A stretch of 49,126 nucleotides of DNA. It comes from Fidelibacterota bacterium. Lineage in GTDB: Bacteria > Fidelibacterota > UBA2242. The DNA lies in the NCBI GenBank assembly GCA_011046365.1, contig DSAS01000119.1:1-49126 (forward strand), written 5' to 3'. The notes beneath the pieces were generated by a model. That model saw nothing but the letters and a program-made list of their open reading frames with translations. It was not told the origin of the DNA and ran no database searches. Both the position numbers and the translations under genes were made by a program. The first letter of the stretch is position 1; each line of letters begins with the position of its first letter. Shown in pieces: positions 28,589 through 37,208 of this stretch.

Positions 28589-28935
28589 ATATCCTTCCGT
28601 AAACTCAGGTTAATTTTCGTAAAGCCATGTAATTTAAAAAATTTTCGTATTATTTCAATTTTTCTTTCGGCACCGAATTAAAATCTGGTATCATTCACAC
28701 CTTTTACTTGACTTTGTTCGGCGAATATTTACTTTATATTTAGGTCGCCCACAGGCATGTTGATAGATTGTTGACAACCATTTGATTTGAGGGGGGTTTT
28801 TGTGGTTTGCGTAACCGTGCCGCCCACATTTTATAAACGGCTCCCGACGGGGCGCCGGGAACAATTCGAAAAACCGTAACAGTTTTGAAGGTTTTTTCAT
28901 AGTGTTAATAACTGGAACAGACAAGCGCAGGATGT
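28589..28935. other. Probable origin region (oriC) between rpmH and dnaA
   Basis: This 347-base gap separates two divergent gene runs, so replication and transcription would be co-directional on both sides. It holds DnaA-box-like 9-mers: TGTTGATAG at 28758 and TGTTGACAA at 28769, spaced 11 bases like the pair before dnaN, and TGTTAATAA at 28903, identical to the copy at 16019. The last one overlaps a possible dnaA -10 (TAATAA, 28906-28911; -35-like TTTGAA at 28884, spacer 16), which would fit autorepression by DnaA. No perfect TTATCCACA box is present. The call rests on context and imperfect boxes. Confidence 0.55.
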
Positions 28936-30327
28936 ATGTATTCTAACAGTGACTGTCAATATATTTGGGGGCGATGTCTCGATTTGATCAGGGGACGAGT
29001 ACCGCCACAGACATTTAGTACCTGGTTCCAGCCAATTCGGGCAATTTCAATTTCGGAAAACACCATCTTTCTACAGGTTCCCAATAAGTTTTTTTACGAC
29101 TGGCTTGACAGTCACTATCGAGACATAATTCAGGGAACACTGAAAGAAATTTCCGGAAACGGGATGAATGCCAAATATACGGTTCTTCTCTCTGAAACGG
29201 AGGCTGAAAAAAATCCAGAAAAAGATGGGGTTTTTCAGAAAACGATAGAGAGCAGACCGGAGATCCGAGCAGCCCAGTCCGGAATGCTGGAACGAGGGAC
29301 GCGCATAAATGAAAACTATGTATTTGATAATTTTGTTGAGGGGAAAAGCAATCAATTTGCCAAAGCGGCATCAATAGCGGTCTCCAATTCGCCCGGTAAA
29401 ACATCCTTTAATCCGCTTGTCATATATGGTGGGACCGGTCTCGGAAAGACACACCTTCTGCAGGCAATCGGAAACCATGCGCTTATTAACGGGTGTGCTA
29501 AAAAGGTGGTCTATGTTTCGAGTGATACATTTACTCTGGATTTCATTGCTGCGGTGCAGAAAAACAAAACCACCGATTTTGTGCGCTATTACCGTGGTGT
29601 TGATATGCTTTTATTGGACGACATTCAATTTTTTCAGAACAAAGAGCAGACCCAGGAGCAGTTTTTTCATATTTTTAATGATCTGTTTCAACATCACAAA
29701 CAGATTGTGCTTACCACAGACCGACCACCGCTGGAGCTCAGGGGGTTGCAGGAAAGGCTTCTTTCGAGATTTCAATCCAGCTTGACTGTTGATATTCAAC
29801 CCCCGGACCTGGAGACGCGAATCGCCATACTGAATAAAAAGGCTCAAAAAGACAACCTGGATTTACCCTATGAGGTGATTGAATACATTGCTCAGAATGT
29901 CAAATCAAATATCCGGGAGTTGGAGGGGCTGCTGATTCGATTGTTAGCCTACTCATCGCTGATGAAAGTGGATATAGATATACTTCTTGCCAGGAAAGTC
30001 CTTCGGGAGACCGGAACGATTGAAAAGAAGAGTATTTTGTCAATTGAAGACATCCAGAAAACAGTAGGTGACGTTTATTTGGTTAATCTGGACTTGCTTG
30101 TGGGAAAATCAAGAACCAAGGAGGTTGCAGAGGCGCGGATGGTGGCGATGTATCTGGCGCGTGAGTATACCAACCTATCTCTGAAAACGATCGGGATTTA
30201 TTTCGGCGGTCGGGACCACTCGACTGTCGTTCACGCCTGTAAGAGCGTCGAAGACCGGAGTGAAAAGGATGATCATTTTGCTCAGTTTATTGGTCAAATT
30301 AAAGAAAAACTTAAGAACGCGAAATAA
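28936..30327 (+). CDS. dnaA: Chromosomal replication initiator DnaA
   Basis: The protein has 463 residues with all four DnaA domains. Domain I starts IWGRCLDLIRGRVPPQTFSTW. A linker of about 90-110 residues follows. The AAA+ domain opens with NYVFDNFVEGKSNQFA and has Walker A GGTGLGKTHLLQAIG, Walker B MLLLDDIQFF and the sensor I/II blocks (TTDRPP, RLLSRF). The DNA-binding domain ends with the signature FGGRDHSTVVHACKSVE. DnaA unwinds oriC and loads the helicase. A short Shine-Dalgarno AGG precedes the ATG. It is divergent from rpmH and followed by ssb, not by dnaN. Confidence 0.98.
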   Translation: MYSNSDCQYIWGRCLDLIRGRVPPQTFSTWFQPIRAISISENTIFLQVPNKFFYDWLDSHYRDIIQGTLKEISGNGMNAKYTVLLSETEAEKNPEKDGVFQKTIESRPEIRAAQSGMLERGTRINENYVFDNFVEGKSNQFAKAASIAVSNSPGKTSFNPLVIYGGTGLGKTHLLQAIGNHALINGCAKKVVYVSSDTFTLDFIAAVQKNKTTDFVRYYRGVDMLLLDDIQFFQNKEQTQEQFFHIFNDLFQHHKQIVLTTDRPPLELRGLQERLLSRFQSSLTVDIQPPDLETRIAILNKKAQKDNLDLPYEVIEYIAQNVKSNIRELEGLLIRLLAYSSLMKVDIDILLARKVLRETGTIEKKSILSIEDIQKTVGDVYLVNLDLLVGKSRTKEVAEARMVAMYLAREYTNLSLKTIGIYFGGRDHSTVVHACKSVEDRSEKDDHFAQFIGQIKEKLKNAK

Positions 30328-30334
30328 AAATTTG

Positions 30335-30363
30335 TTGACATAATTAATAAATATCAATATAAT
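30335..30363 (+). promoter_or_regulatory. Consensus sigma70 promoter of ssb
   Basis: TTGACA (30335-30340), a 17-base spacer and TATAAT (30358-30363) form a perfect sigma70-type promoter, just after the dnaA stop and 75 bases before ssb. It shows the host uses the ordinary -35/-10 rules rather than the Bacteroidetes type. Confidence 0.9.
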
Positions 30364-30437
30364 TCAGATAACAATTTTGTAAGTATCTGTCGGTAAAAAA
30401 GCGGCAGGAGGTAATTATTCAAAAAGAGGAGGTGATT

Positions 30438-30860
30438 ATGGCTTTACCAAAGGGAAGTATCAACAAGGTGATTCTGGTTGGACATTTAGGACGTGATCCG
30501 GAAGTGCGTTACACGCCCAGCGGCGACGCAGTTGCAGACGTTTCTCTGGCAACCACCGAATTTTACAAAGACAAAAACGGTGAGCGCAATGAGAAAACGG
30601 AATGGCACAACCTGGTGATGTGGCGGGCTCAGGCAGAATTTGCGAAGGAGTGGCTGAAAAAAGGGCAGCTGGTATACGCCGAAGGGCGCTTGCAAACCCG
30701 TACATGGGATGATAAAGAGGGTCAGAAAAGAAGTAAAACGGAAATTCAGGTTGATCAAATCACTATTTTAGGCGGGATGGTCGGCAGGGGGAAGTCAGAT
30801 AACGACGCACCCAAAGAAAAGGACGACAGTTCTGCCGCGGATGAAGAAATTCCTTTTTAA
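30438..30860 (+). CDS. ssb: Single-stranded DNA-binding protein
   Basis: The protein has 140 residues from ATG 30438. The OB-fold domain (about 1-110) starts SINKVILVGHLGRDPEVRYT and has VSLATTEFY, KTEWHNLVMW, YAEGRLQTRTWDDKEG and TEIQVDQITILGG, all SSB signatures. A Gly/Lys-rich linker leads to the acidic tip DEEIPF, the partner-binding end. Just before it there are two AGGAGGT Shine-Dalgarno copies, at 30406 and 30427, each 4 bases from ATT and ATG respectively. The ATT at 30417 is in frame and could add seven residues. Confidence 0.96.
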   Translation: MALPKGSINKVILVGHLGRDPEVRYTPSGDAVADVSLATTEFYKDKNGERNEKTEWHNLVMWRAQAEFAKEWLKKGQLVYAEGRLQTRTWDDKEGQKRSKTEIQVDQITILGGMVGRGKSDNDAPKEKDDSSAADEEIPF

Positions 30861-30871
30861 TTAGAGGTGGG

Positions 30872-30893
30872 TTCCGGTCAAAATCCACCGGAA
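30872..30893. terminator. Hairpin between ssb and the convergent nucleoside kinase gene
   Basis: TTCCGGT and ACCGGAA form a 7-bp stem with an 8-base loop, followed by AAGTTTTA on plus. It sits between two converging genes and probably stops both, but the T-run is short. Confidence 0.55.
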
Positions 30894-30898
30894 AAGTT

Positions 30899-32560
30899 TT
30901 AGTGGTAACGAAAAGAGCTTTCTCCGATGAATTCCCTGAGGATTGACGTCGGGGGAATCTCCTTAATATCAACAGGTAAAAAATAGGCGAGGATATTTAA
31001 TAATCGCTCCGATTCGGGGTGGCTTAGATCATCTGAATCAACCTGCTTCAGGGCGATTTCCGCCGGCTGCTTCAGGGCGCAGATTTCGTAAGCAAGCGAG
31101 GAATTGAACATGATGTCGGCTTCACCCTGGAACCGGAAAATATATTGCTTTTCTCCCTCAACGACCTTTTTCCACATTTTGATGGTATCCGCTGCAGAGT
31201 AACCGCGGTATTTGGCGTCTCGCACAATCCGGCGGATCAGGCGGGTGTCGTGAGTCGGTATCCGGTTGGTATCATCGAAATTGAGATGGGTCAGGGCGCT
31301 TAGATAGATTTTGAATTTATACTGTTCATCAATACTCTCCGCCAGTCCCGGATTTATACCGTGGATTCCCTCGATGATAAAAAGGGTATTTGGATCTGAA
31401 GAAATTTCTGTCTTGCCCGGAGCTTTTTTCCCGGATATAAAATCATATACCGGCGGTACAATAGACTTTCCATCAATCAGCCGGGTGAGATGATCATTCA
31501 GCAGTTTTAAATCGAGAGCGTCCAGCACCTCATAATTCAAATTATCGCCCTGTTCCCGGGCTAATTCATCCCGATCTTTAAAATAGTTATCGAGGGAAAT
31601 ACTGATGACCCGATGACCAAGAACGCGTAGCTGAATATAAAGGCGTTTCATAAAAGTTGTCTTTCCCGAAGATGAGGGCCCGGCGACAAAAATCAAGCGT
31701 TTGTCCTGACGAGAGCGATCAATTTTGTCGGCAATGGCGGCGATTTTCTTTTCATGAAGCGCTTCCGAAATTTTGATTATATCGGAAATATCGTTCTTCG
31801 CGATAAGATTATTGAGTTGGGAGATTTTAGAAAGTTCCAGGATCTGACCCCATCGTTCGGCTTCATTGAAGATTTCGTAAAGGCGTTCCTGATTATAAAA
31901 GGGCTGCAATTTCTGCGGCATATTTTCCACGGGATTTCTGAAGACGAAACCCCTTTTGTATTTCAGTATACCGTAGGTCTGAATCAGCCCGGTCGAGGGA
32001 GCCGGTGGGCTGGGTAGCCAATAGCAGCGGTCATTAAGCGCAAAGAGCATAATGTAATTTAAGGAACAGTATTTCAGCAATTCGGCGGTGTCGGGTCGTT
32101 TGTTTTGCAGAAAGTAGGTCGTTGCCTCTTCGCGGGTGCAGAGCCGGGGAACGATGGGAATGTCAGCGTCAACCAGTTCTGAAAAAGCGTTCTTCAGGAT
32201 TTTAATCTTGTTGGCGGTGATCGTGTCACCCCGATTGATTTCACAGTATATACCGTCTGCCATACTGTGCAGGATGAATAGTTTTTTATCCGGGAAATTT
32301 TGCTCGACAATGTATTGGAGCATCATAACGGCTGCATTTTCATAGGCACGGCGGGAAGACTCAAAGAAATATGTAAAAGTGCCAATGGAGGAATTTTCGG
32401 TAATCATTTCGTTTAAAGATGCAAAAAGGTTGTTTTTGATGGCAATGTACTCAAGGGGCTTGTGCTCGCCGCCGTATTTATTGAGCAGCTGCCGGATAGT
32501 CATGCCGGATTTAACCTGAAGTTGGGAACCGTGATTGATACAAACAGTAATTTTTTTCAT
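30899..32560 (-). CDS. TGS-domain nucleoside (uridine kinase-like) kinase
   Basis: The protein has 553 residues from the ATG at 32560 (MKKITVCINHGSQLQV); an open N-terminal extension to 32647 is AT-rich and unlike the family. The N-terminal TGS domain (about 1-65) resembles that of threonyl-tRNA synthetase, followed by a SAD-like segment with LHSMADGIYCEI. The C-terminal half is a uridine kinase/phosphoribulokinase-like P-loop domain: VAGPSSSGKTTFMKRLY, the lid and base-binding ISLDNYFKDRDEL, and FIIEGIHGINP. This architecture is known from Thermotoga and Clostridia and from many other phyla, and is annotated as nucleoside kinase. The substrate cannot be told from sequence. Confidence 0.85.
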   Translation of the reverse strand: MKKITVCINHGSQLQVKSGMTIRQLLNKYGGEHKPLEYIAIKNNLFASLNEMITENSSIGTFTYFFESSRRAYENAAVMMLQYIVEQNFPDKKLFILHSMADGIYCEINRGDTITANKIKILKNAFSELVDADIPIVPRLCTREEATTYFLQNKRPDTAELLKYCSLNYIMLFALNDRCYWLPSPPAPSTGLIQTYGILKYKRGFVFRNPVENMPQKLQPFYNQERLYEIFNEAERWGQILELSKISQLNNLIAKNDISDIIKISEALHEKKIAAIADKIDRSRQDKRLIFVAGPSSSGKTTFMKRLYIQLRVLGHRVISISLDNYFKDRDELAREQGDNLNYEVLDALDLKLLNDHLTRLIDGKSIVPPVYDFISGKKAPGKTEISSDPNTLFIIEGIHGINPGLAESIDEQYKFKIYLSALTHLNFDDTNRIPTHDTRLIRRIVRDAKYRGYSAADTIKMWKKVVEGEKQYIFRFQGEADIMFNSSLAYEICALKQPAEIALKQVDSDDLSHPESERLLNILAYFLPVDIKEIPPTSILREFIGESSFRYH

Positions 32561-32713
32561 GGATAAAATTATTGAAAAAAGATGATTATAAAAATAAAGT
32601 TTGGTTTTTTTTATACGATCGTTAACTTGTTTTGCTGCTTTTTTCAAGTCTATTTTCTGCGGAAAATTTGTGGTCTTAGGATTTTTTGGTGGTCTTTTGT
32701 AGGGAGGTGTTTC

Positions 32714-33787
32714 ATGTGGAAAACGGAAGACGGTAGTACCGGGCGACTAATTCAACTCAGCCTGGGATATTTTGTATTTTATGTGATCACCGGGATAAGT
32801 GTAAAGTATTTTCTCTCGTCGGGAATGAACGACATGGAGTATCTTGTCTACAGTACCGCCAGCTCAACCCTTTTCGCCACCAGCATTGTCCTGGCGCTGC
32901 GCTGGTACAAACTCCGGTCGGTCCGGCTGATTAACTGGGGTTCTTTTACTTTTCCTTCGGAGCTCCTTTATATTATCCCGTCCGGCGTTTTAACGGCAGT
33001 TGTGATCCCGACCACCACACTCCTGTATAGTTTTAAGGGCGTATCGGTGATGGTCGCCATGGTGATTATGCGCGGCTCGGTGATTATTATCGGGCGCGTA
33101 GTGGATGCGATTCAGATAAAGCAGGGAATTTTGAAAAAGAGGGTTTATCTTGAAGAAAATTTAGGTGTTGTTTTTGCGTTGATCGCGGTCAGCGTCAAGG
33201 TCCTGACCGGGAGTGGTGATGGTGAGAATCCCTTTGCCAATACGGCAGTCGTAGTTATTTTTTCAAGTTATATTACGGCATACGCTGTTCGGATTTATAT
33301 TATGAATTATTATAAAAACACCCGTCCGACAGATGTGAAGGTGGATAATAACAAAGCCTTTTTCGGGATTGAACAGATTTCGTCCACGACCACGCTTTTT
33401 CTAGCGACGGCGATTTTGCTGCTGATCGTGCGTCGTGCTGGTTGGAGCGGTGAACGGATTACTCCCTTCGCCAATGCTGTTTTCCATCCCGTTCCCGGGT
33501 GGGGGTGGGCGGCATTTTGGGGTACCGCCTTCGGAGTAGTAGCATTTTTCAGCGTCTTTCTGTTCATGTTCAAAGGGCGCACAGCCACCTTTGCAGGACT
33601 GGTAAACAGGTTGACCTCGCTGGTCGCAGGAACAACCTCCACGCTACTATTTGCCCTGTTTTTTAGGGGAAAGTGGCCCCAGCCGATTGATTGGGTCAGC
33701 CTCTTTTTCATTCTGGTGGCGGTGAGTTTCATCGCCCGCGCCGAAAAGAAACGCGCGGCTGAATTGGCAATTCAAAAAAAATTGTAA
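32714..33787 (+). CDS. Polytopic inner-membrane protein of unknown function
   Basis: The start at 32714 is set by a strong Shine-Dalgarno (AGGGAGGTG) 6 bases before the ATG; the frame is open further 5' but there it is a non-coding-looking AT-rich stretch. The protein has 357 residues with about ten hydrophobic segments, for example LGYFVFYVITGISVKYFL, TAVVIPTTTLLYSF, VAMVIMRGSVIIIGRVV, FLATAILLLIVRRAG and SLFFILVAVSFIARAEKK. The two-half layout with a MRG motif resembles drug/metabolite-type transporters (EamA-like), which is a tentative resemblance only. It is 11 bases upstream of a P-loop protein and divergent from the nucleoside kinase gene. Confidence 0.6.
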   Translation: MWKTEDGSTGRLIQLSLGYFVFYVITGISVKYFLSSGMNDMEYLVYSTASSTLFATSIVLALRWYKLRSVRLINWGSFTFPSELLYIIPSGVLTAVVIPTTTLLYSFKGVSVMVAMVIMRGSVIIIGRVVDAIQIKQGILKKRVYLEENLGVVFALIAVSVKVLTGSGDGENPFANTAVVVIFSSYITAYAVRIYIMNYYKNTRPTDVKVDNNKAFFGIEQISSTTTLFLATAILLLIVRRAGWSGERITPFANAVFHPVPGWGWAAFWGTAFGVVAFFSVFLFMFKGRTATFAGLVNRLTSLVAGTTSTLLFALFFRGKWPQPIDWVSLFFILVAVSFIARAEKKRAAELAIQKKL

Positions 33788-33798
33788 AGATTTTTCCT

Positions 33799-34521
33799 AT
33801 GAAAGAGAGATTCGAAATAATTATTATTATGGGGCGTCCGGCATCGGGCAAGTCCGAAGTCATTGACTACCTGAAAAAGACGCCGGTTGAAGAGCGCATC
33901 AGGCGCTTTCATATTGGAGACTTTGAAGAGTTTGATGATTTTCCCATGCTCTGGACCTGGTTTGAAGAAGATGCAATCCTGGAGAAGACACTGAAAAAAC
34001 CGCGGCTGCATACCGATTCAGAGGGTTATTTTAAATTTCAATACCTTTGGGATCTACTGATTGAACGGATCAGCATGGAGTACTCAAAACGGCTACGGGA
34101 TGAGAATTATCATGATATAAAAACGGCGATCATTGAATTCAGCCGCGGCAGTGAACATGGCGGTTATCGTGATGCCTTTGAGCATCTCTCTGATGCAATC
34201 TTGGAGAAAGCGGCGATTTTTTATATAGATGTGTCTTTTGAAGAATCGCTTCGCAAAAACCGGCAGCGTTTTAATCCCGATCGTCCGGATAGCATTCTGG
34301 AACACGGTTTACCCGACGAGAAACTGACCCGCTTGTATGGCGAAGTAGACTGGGAAGAGTTTAAGGGTGACGACCCCCAATTTATTCCGGTTAGAAACTA
34401 TAAAATTCCCTATGTCGTACTAAAAAACGAACCGGATATAACCACCGCCCGTGATGAGAATCTGGGTCAGGCGCTTGAAGAACTATTCCGGCGTTTGTGG
34501 AAATTGAGCGCTGTGAAATAG
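33799..34521 (+). CDS. P-loop kinase-like ATPase of unknown function
   Basis: The protein has 240 residues. The N terminus FEIIIIMGRPASGKSEVIDYL carries a Walker A motif (GRPASGKS, residues 12-19). A conserved-looking acid patch FHIGDFEEFDDFPMLWTWFEED follows. IIEFSRGSEHGGYRDAFEHLS resembles the LID/base-binding part of small-molecule kinases, and FYIDVSFEESLRKNRQRF fits the next strand and helix of a nucleoside-kinase-like fold. No known family name came to mind. It starts 11 bases after the membrane protein gene and is presumably co-transcribed with it. The substrate is unknown. Confidence 0.6.
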   Translation: MKERFEIIIIMGRPASGKSEVIDYLKKTPVEERIRRFHIGDFEEFDDFPMLWTWFEEDAILEKTLKKPRLHTDSEGYFKFQYLWDLLIERISMEYSKRLRDENYHDIKTAIIEFSRGSEHGGYRDAFEHLSDAILEKAAIFYIDVSFEESLRKNRQRFNPDRPDSILEHGLPDEKLTRLYGEVDWEEFKGDDPQFIPVRNYKIPYVVLKNEPDITTARDENLGQALEELFRRLWKLSAVK

Positions 34522-34533
34522 AAAAAAATTATC

Positions 34534-34555
34534 CCTGTCTGGATAGACAGGTTTT
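34534..34555. terminator. Bidirectional terminator between the P-loop gene and arsC
   Basis: CCTGTCT, loop GGAT and AGACAGG form a perfect 7-bp stem followed by TTTT on plus; an A-rich run (34522-34528) gives the T-tract when read on the minus strand. It separates convergent genes. Confidence 0.8.
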
Positions 34556-35073
34556 CAGCTATTTTCCTGAATGAATGTATGAATTTTATTTTTTAAAATA
34601 TTACGGGTAATTCGGAAAGCCATTAATTTGCGCTCGTCATCCCCGAAGACGCGGATGGGATCGTCAATATACCAGTTAATTCTGTGGGGGGAACCGGGAA
34701 AGTCCGGGCAGCTCAGCGCAGCCACCTCACAGAGCGGTATGACATAGTCAAAATCCATATCGGCGTATTCATTGACGTGCTGACTTTGATGACCCTCCAT
34801 GGAGATGCCGATTTCGCCCATTACCTGTTTGGTGAGCCGGTGAACGCCGGCGGGTGTTATGCCTGCACTGTAAGCCTCAAAATGCTCGGCGCCGAGAGAT
34901 TTTAACAACGCTTCTGCCATCTGGCTGCGGACTGAGTTACCGGTACAGATAAAAAGAACCCGCTTTTTACCAGAGGATGGTATGGATTCTTCTAAGGAAC
35001 CTTTTTCATGCTTCGAATCTATTGGCTTTGGAATATTGGTGTCGTTTTTAAACAGGTCGCTAAGGCTGGGCAT
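34555..35073 (-). CDS. arsC: Arsenate reductase, thioredoxin-coupled LMW-PTP family
   Basis: The protein has 172 residues. The phosphatase loop is VLFICTGNSVRSQMAEALL with Cys43 and Arg49 (C-X5-R), then AYSAGITPAGVHRL. The redox cysteines Cys115 and Cys122 (VIPLCEVAALSCPDFPG) are seven residues apart, as in the S. aureus enzyme. PHRINWYIDDP ends the signature. The enzyme reduces arsenate to arsenite using thioredoxin. An unusual N-terminal tail of about 35 residues precedes the fold, and there is no internal Met to start later. No arsenite pump or ArsR lies next to it in the window. Confidence 0.85.
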   Translation of the reverse strand: MPSLSDLFKNDTNIPKPIDSKHEKGSLEESIPSSGKKRVLFICTGNSVRSQMAEALLKSLGAEHFEAYSAGITPAGVHRLTKQVMGEIGISMEGHQSQHVNEYADMDFDYVIPLCEVAALSCPDFPGSPHRINWYIDDPIRVFGDDERKLMAFRITRNILKNKIHTFIQENS

Positions 35074-35179
35074 GTTGTTTCCTTTCTGGTCTGAAATATA
35101 AAGATTTTAATTCCTTTAAAACAACCGGTTTATTACCCGAAGCGGTTTTTATCAACGAAAATGGTTTGTAAATTTGACC

Positions 35180-36106
35180 ATGATCACAAGCGCGCAGATT
35201 GCTTCGATTATGAACCGGCAATTTACAGCCTTTGGAACATCCAGACCGTCACTGGGTGAAAAGTATGTATCCCGATATCGGACCTGGCTTAAAAGAGGCT
35301 ATTCTGCTGACATGGATTGGATGGTGACAAGCGCAGCCGACCGGCAGGATGTTCGCCGGAGATTTCCCTGGGTGAAATCGGTTCTGGTTGGTCTGGATAA
35401 TTACTATAGTCCGCCGCTCCAGGCATCCCGAAGATTGCGGTTTTCCCGGTATGCGCTGGGGATTGATTATCACATTTTGGTCAGAGAAAAACTCGAAACC
35501 GCCCTGACTCAAATCCGGAACATTGATCCAAAAGTTATGGGCAGAGTTTCTGTGGACACCGGACCGATCATGGAAAAAGCCTATGCGGAGCAATCAGGTC
35601 TCGGCTGGATCGGTAAAAACGGAGTATTCATAGCCGCAAATATCGGCTCTTACTGTTTTATCGGTACAATCCTTCTGTCTGTGGAATTGCCAGTAACGAG
35701 CGTTGCCGAGAATCGTTGTGGCGGCTGCACGGAATGTCTGGAGCGCTGTCCCACCGGGGCGATAGTGGCGCCGGGTATGATTGATGCCCGACGGTGTCTT
35801 TCTTATCTGACGGTGGAGAAAAGGGGAGATTTTTCAGAAAATGAAATGCAAAAACTGAGCGGATGGGTTTATGGATGTGATGTCTGTCAGGAAGTATGTC
35901 CCTGGAACATCAAATGGCAGCAAAGGACTTCCGAAAGGCGATATATTGAGAAGCGGGAAGCGATTCTTGATTATATAGAGTTGGGGAAAATGATAAATAT
36001 GGATAAATTTGAAACCGTATTTGTTAATTCAGCAGTTGAGCGTTTAAAATATGAAAGATTAAAGCGAAATGTCAAAGCAGCGTTGAAAAATATGCCGAAA
36101 CTCTGA
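35180..36106 (+). CDS. queG: Epoxyqueuosine reductase
   Basis: The protein has 308 residues from ATG 35180; a TTG two codons earlier is also possible. The last step of queuosine synthesis at tRNA position 34 is done by this cobalamin-dependent 4Fe-4S enzyme. The cobalamin-binding N-terminal half has PWVKSVLVGLDNYY and RYALGIDYHILVREKL, then VDTGPIMEKAYAEQSGLGWIGKNG. The two clusters are held by CGGCTECLERCPTGAI and CDVCQEVCPWN. The C-terminal HEAT repeats of some homologues are missing, as in many short forms. It lies 15 bases before plsX. Confidence 0.92.
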   Translation: MITSAQIASIMNRQFTAFGTSRPSLGEKYVSRYRTWLKRGYSADMDWMVTSAADRQDVRRRFPWVKSVLVGLDNYYSPPLQASRRLRFSRYALGIDYHILVREKLETALTQIRNIDPKVMGRVSVDTGPIMEKAYAEQSGLGWIGKNGVFIAANIGSYCFIGTILLSVELPVTSVAENRCGGCTECLERCPTGAIVAPGMIDARRCLSYLTVEKRGDFSENEMQKLSGWVYGCDVCQEVCPWNIKWQQRTSERRYIEKREAILDYIELGKMINMDKFETVFVNSAVERLKYERLKRNVKAALKNMPKL

Positions 36107-36121
36107 ATAGGTGATGCAAGA

Positions 36122-37195
36122 ATGATTATAACAGAAAAAAATATTGTGATTGCGGTAGATGCCATGGGGGGCGATAACGCCCCGAATGCGATTGTCCAGG
36201 GTGCCGCTGTAGCTACATTGGAATCGCCCGGGAAGGTAATCCTGGTCGGTGATGAGGAAAAAATCACGGATATTCTCAGCCGGGAAACATATGATTCGGA
36301 CCGATTGGAAATAGTGCATACCGATGAGACCATTGATATGACTGATATGCCCAGGGATGCCGTCCGCCGTAAGTCCAAGGCGTCAATGATAGTCGCCGTT
36401 AAACTCTGTGCCGAAGGGCGGGCGCACGGGGTAGTTTCCGCCGGGAATACGGGCGCCTATGTTCTGGCGTCCTCGCTGCATATTCCCCGGATAGTCGGTG
36501 TCAGTAAAACGGCGATTGCGACCGTCTATCCGACCCGGAATGTCCAGAAGCGCGCGGATCACTTTGCCCTGTTGTTGGATGTCGGGGCGAACATTCATTG
36601 TGCGGTTGACGACATGGTACAATTTGCCCTGATGGGCAAAATTTACGCTTCAGATATTAAGGGCATTGAAGACCCGACGGTTGCTCTGTTGAATATCGGC
36701 AAGGAGTCGTACAAGGGTGGCGACCTGTTATCCACGGTTTACCGAATTCTGAGTAACCTGCCGGGAGTCAATTTTATCGGCAACATTGAGGGCAATGAAG
36801 TGATGCTGGGGATGTCCGATGTGGTTGTTACTGAGGGATATGTGGGAAATATCGTGACCAAGATGATGGAGGGTATGGCGGAAACCGCCTCTCATCTCGG
36901 GCGCTACGCCTTTAAACATAGGTTGCTCTGGAGGCTGGGGCTGATCGCTCTATCCGGCGGCATTCGGCGACTGAAGAGATCGACAGATTATTCAGAATAT
37001 GGCGGAGCACCGCTGTTGGGATTTAAGGAAATTGTCATCAAGGCTCATGGTCGCTCGGGCGCAAAAGCCATTACCAACGCAATCAAGCTGGCAGCCAAAT
37101 CGCACCGGGATAATATTTGCGGGCGGATCGAGCGGGAGATTACGGAGTTTGAATCCCTGAACATTGCCGGAAAATTTGAAAATTCGTCTCTCTGA
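36122..37195 (+). CDS. plsX: Phosphate acyltransferase PlsX
   Basis: The protein has 357 residues, typical of PlsX, which makes acyl-phosphate from acyl-ACP for phospholipid synthesis. Motifs are IAVDAMGGDNAPNAIVQGA, VSAGNTGAYV, LLDVGANIHC, ALLNIGKESYKGG, FIGNIEGNEVMLG, VVTEGYVGNIVTKMMEGM and YGGAPLLGFKEIVIKAHGRS. It is cytoplasmic and membrane-associated. It usually sits with rpmF and fabH; here it follows queG with a 15-base gap and has no fatty-acid neighbours in the window. Confidence 0.95.
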   Translation: MIITEKNIVIAVDAMGGDNAPNAIVQGAAVATLESPGKVILVGDEEKITDILSRETYDSDRLEIVHTDETIDMTDMPRDAVRRKSKASMIVAVKLCAEGRAHGVVSAGNTGAYVLASSLHIPRIVGVSKTAIATVYPTRNVQKRADHFALLLDVGANIHCAVDDMVQFALMGKIYASDIKGIEDPTVALLNIGKESYKGGDLLSTVYRILSNLPGVNFIGNIEGNEVMLGMSDVVVTEGYVGNIVTKMMEGMAETASHLGRYAFKHRLLWRLGLIALSGGIRRLKRSTDYSEYGGAPLLGFKEIVIKAHGRSGAKAITNAIKLAAKSHRDNICGRIEREITEFESLNIAGKFENSSL

Positions 37196-37208
37196 TTATT
37201 AGAAACAG

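Noticed and set aside
32582-32713. Longer N terminus for the membrane protein
   Set aside because: A strong AGGGAGGTG ribosome-binding site sits just before 32714, and the extension looks non-coding.
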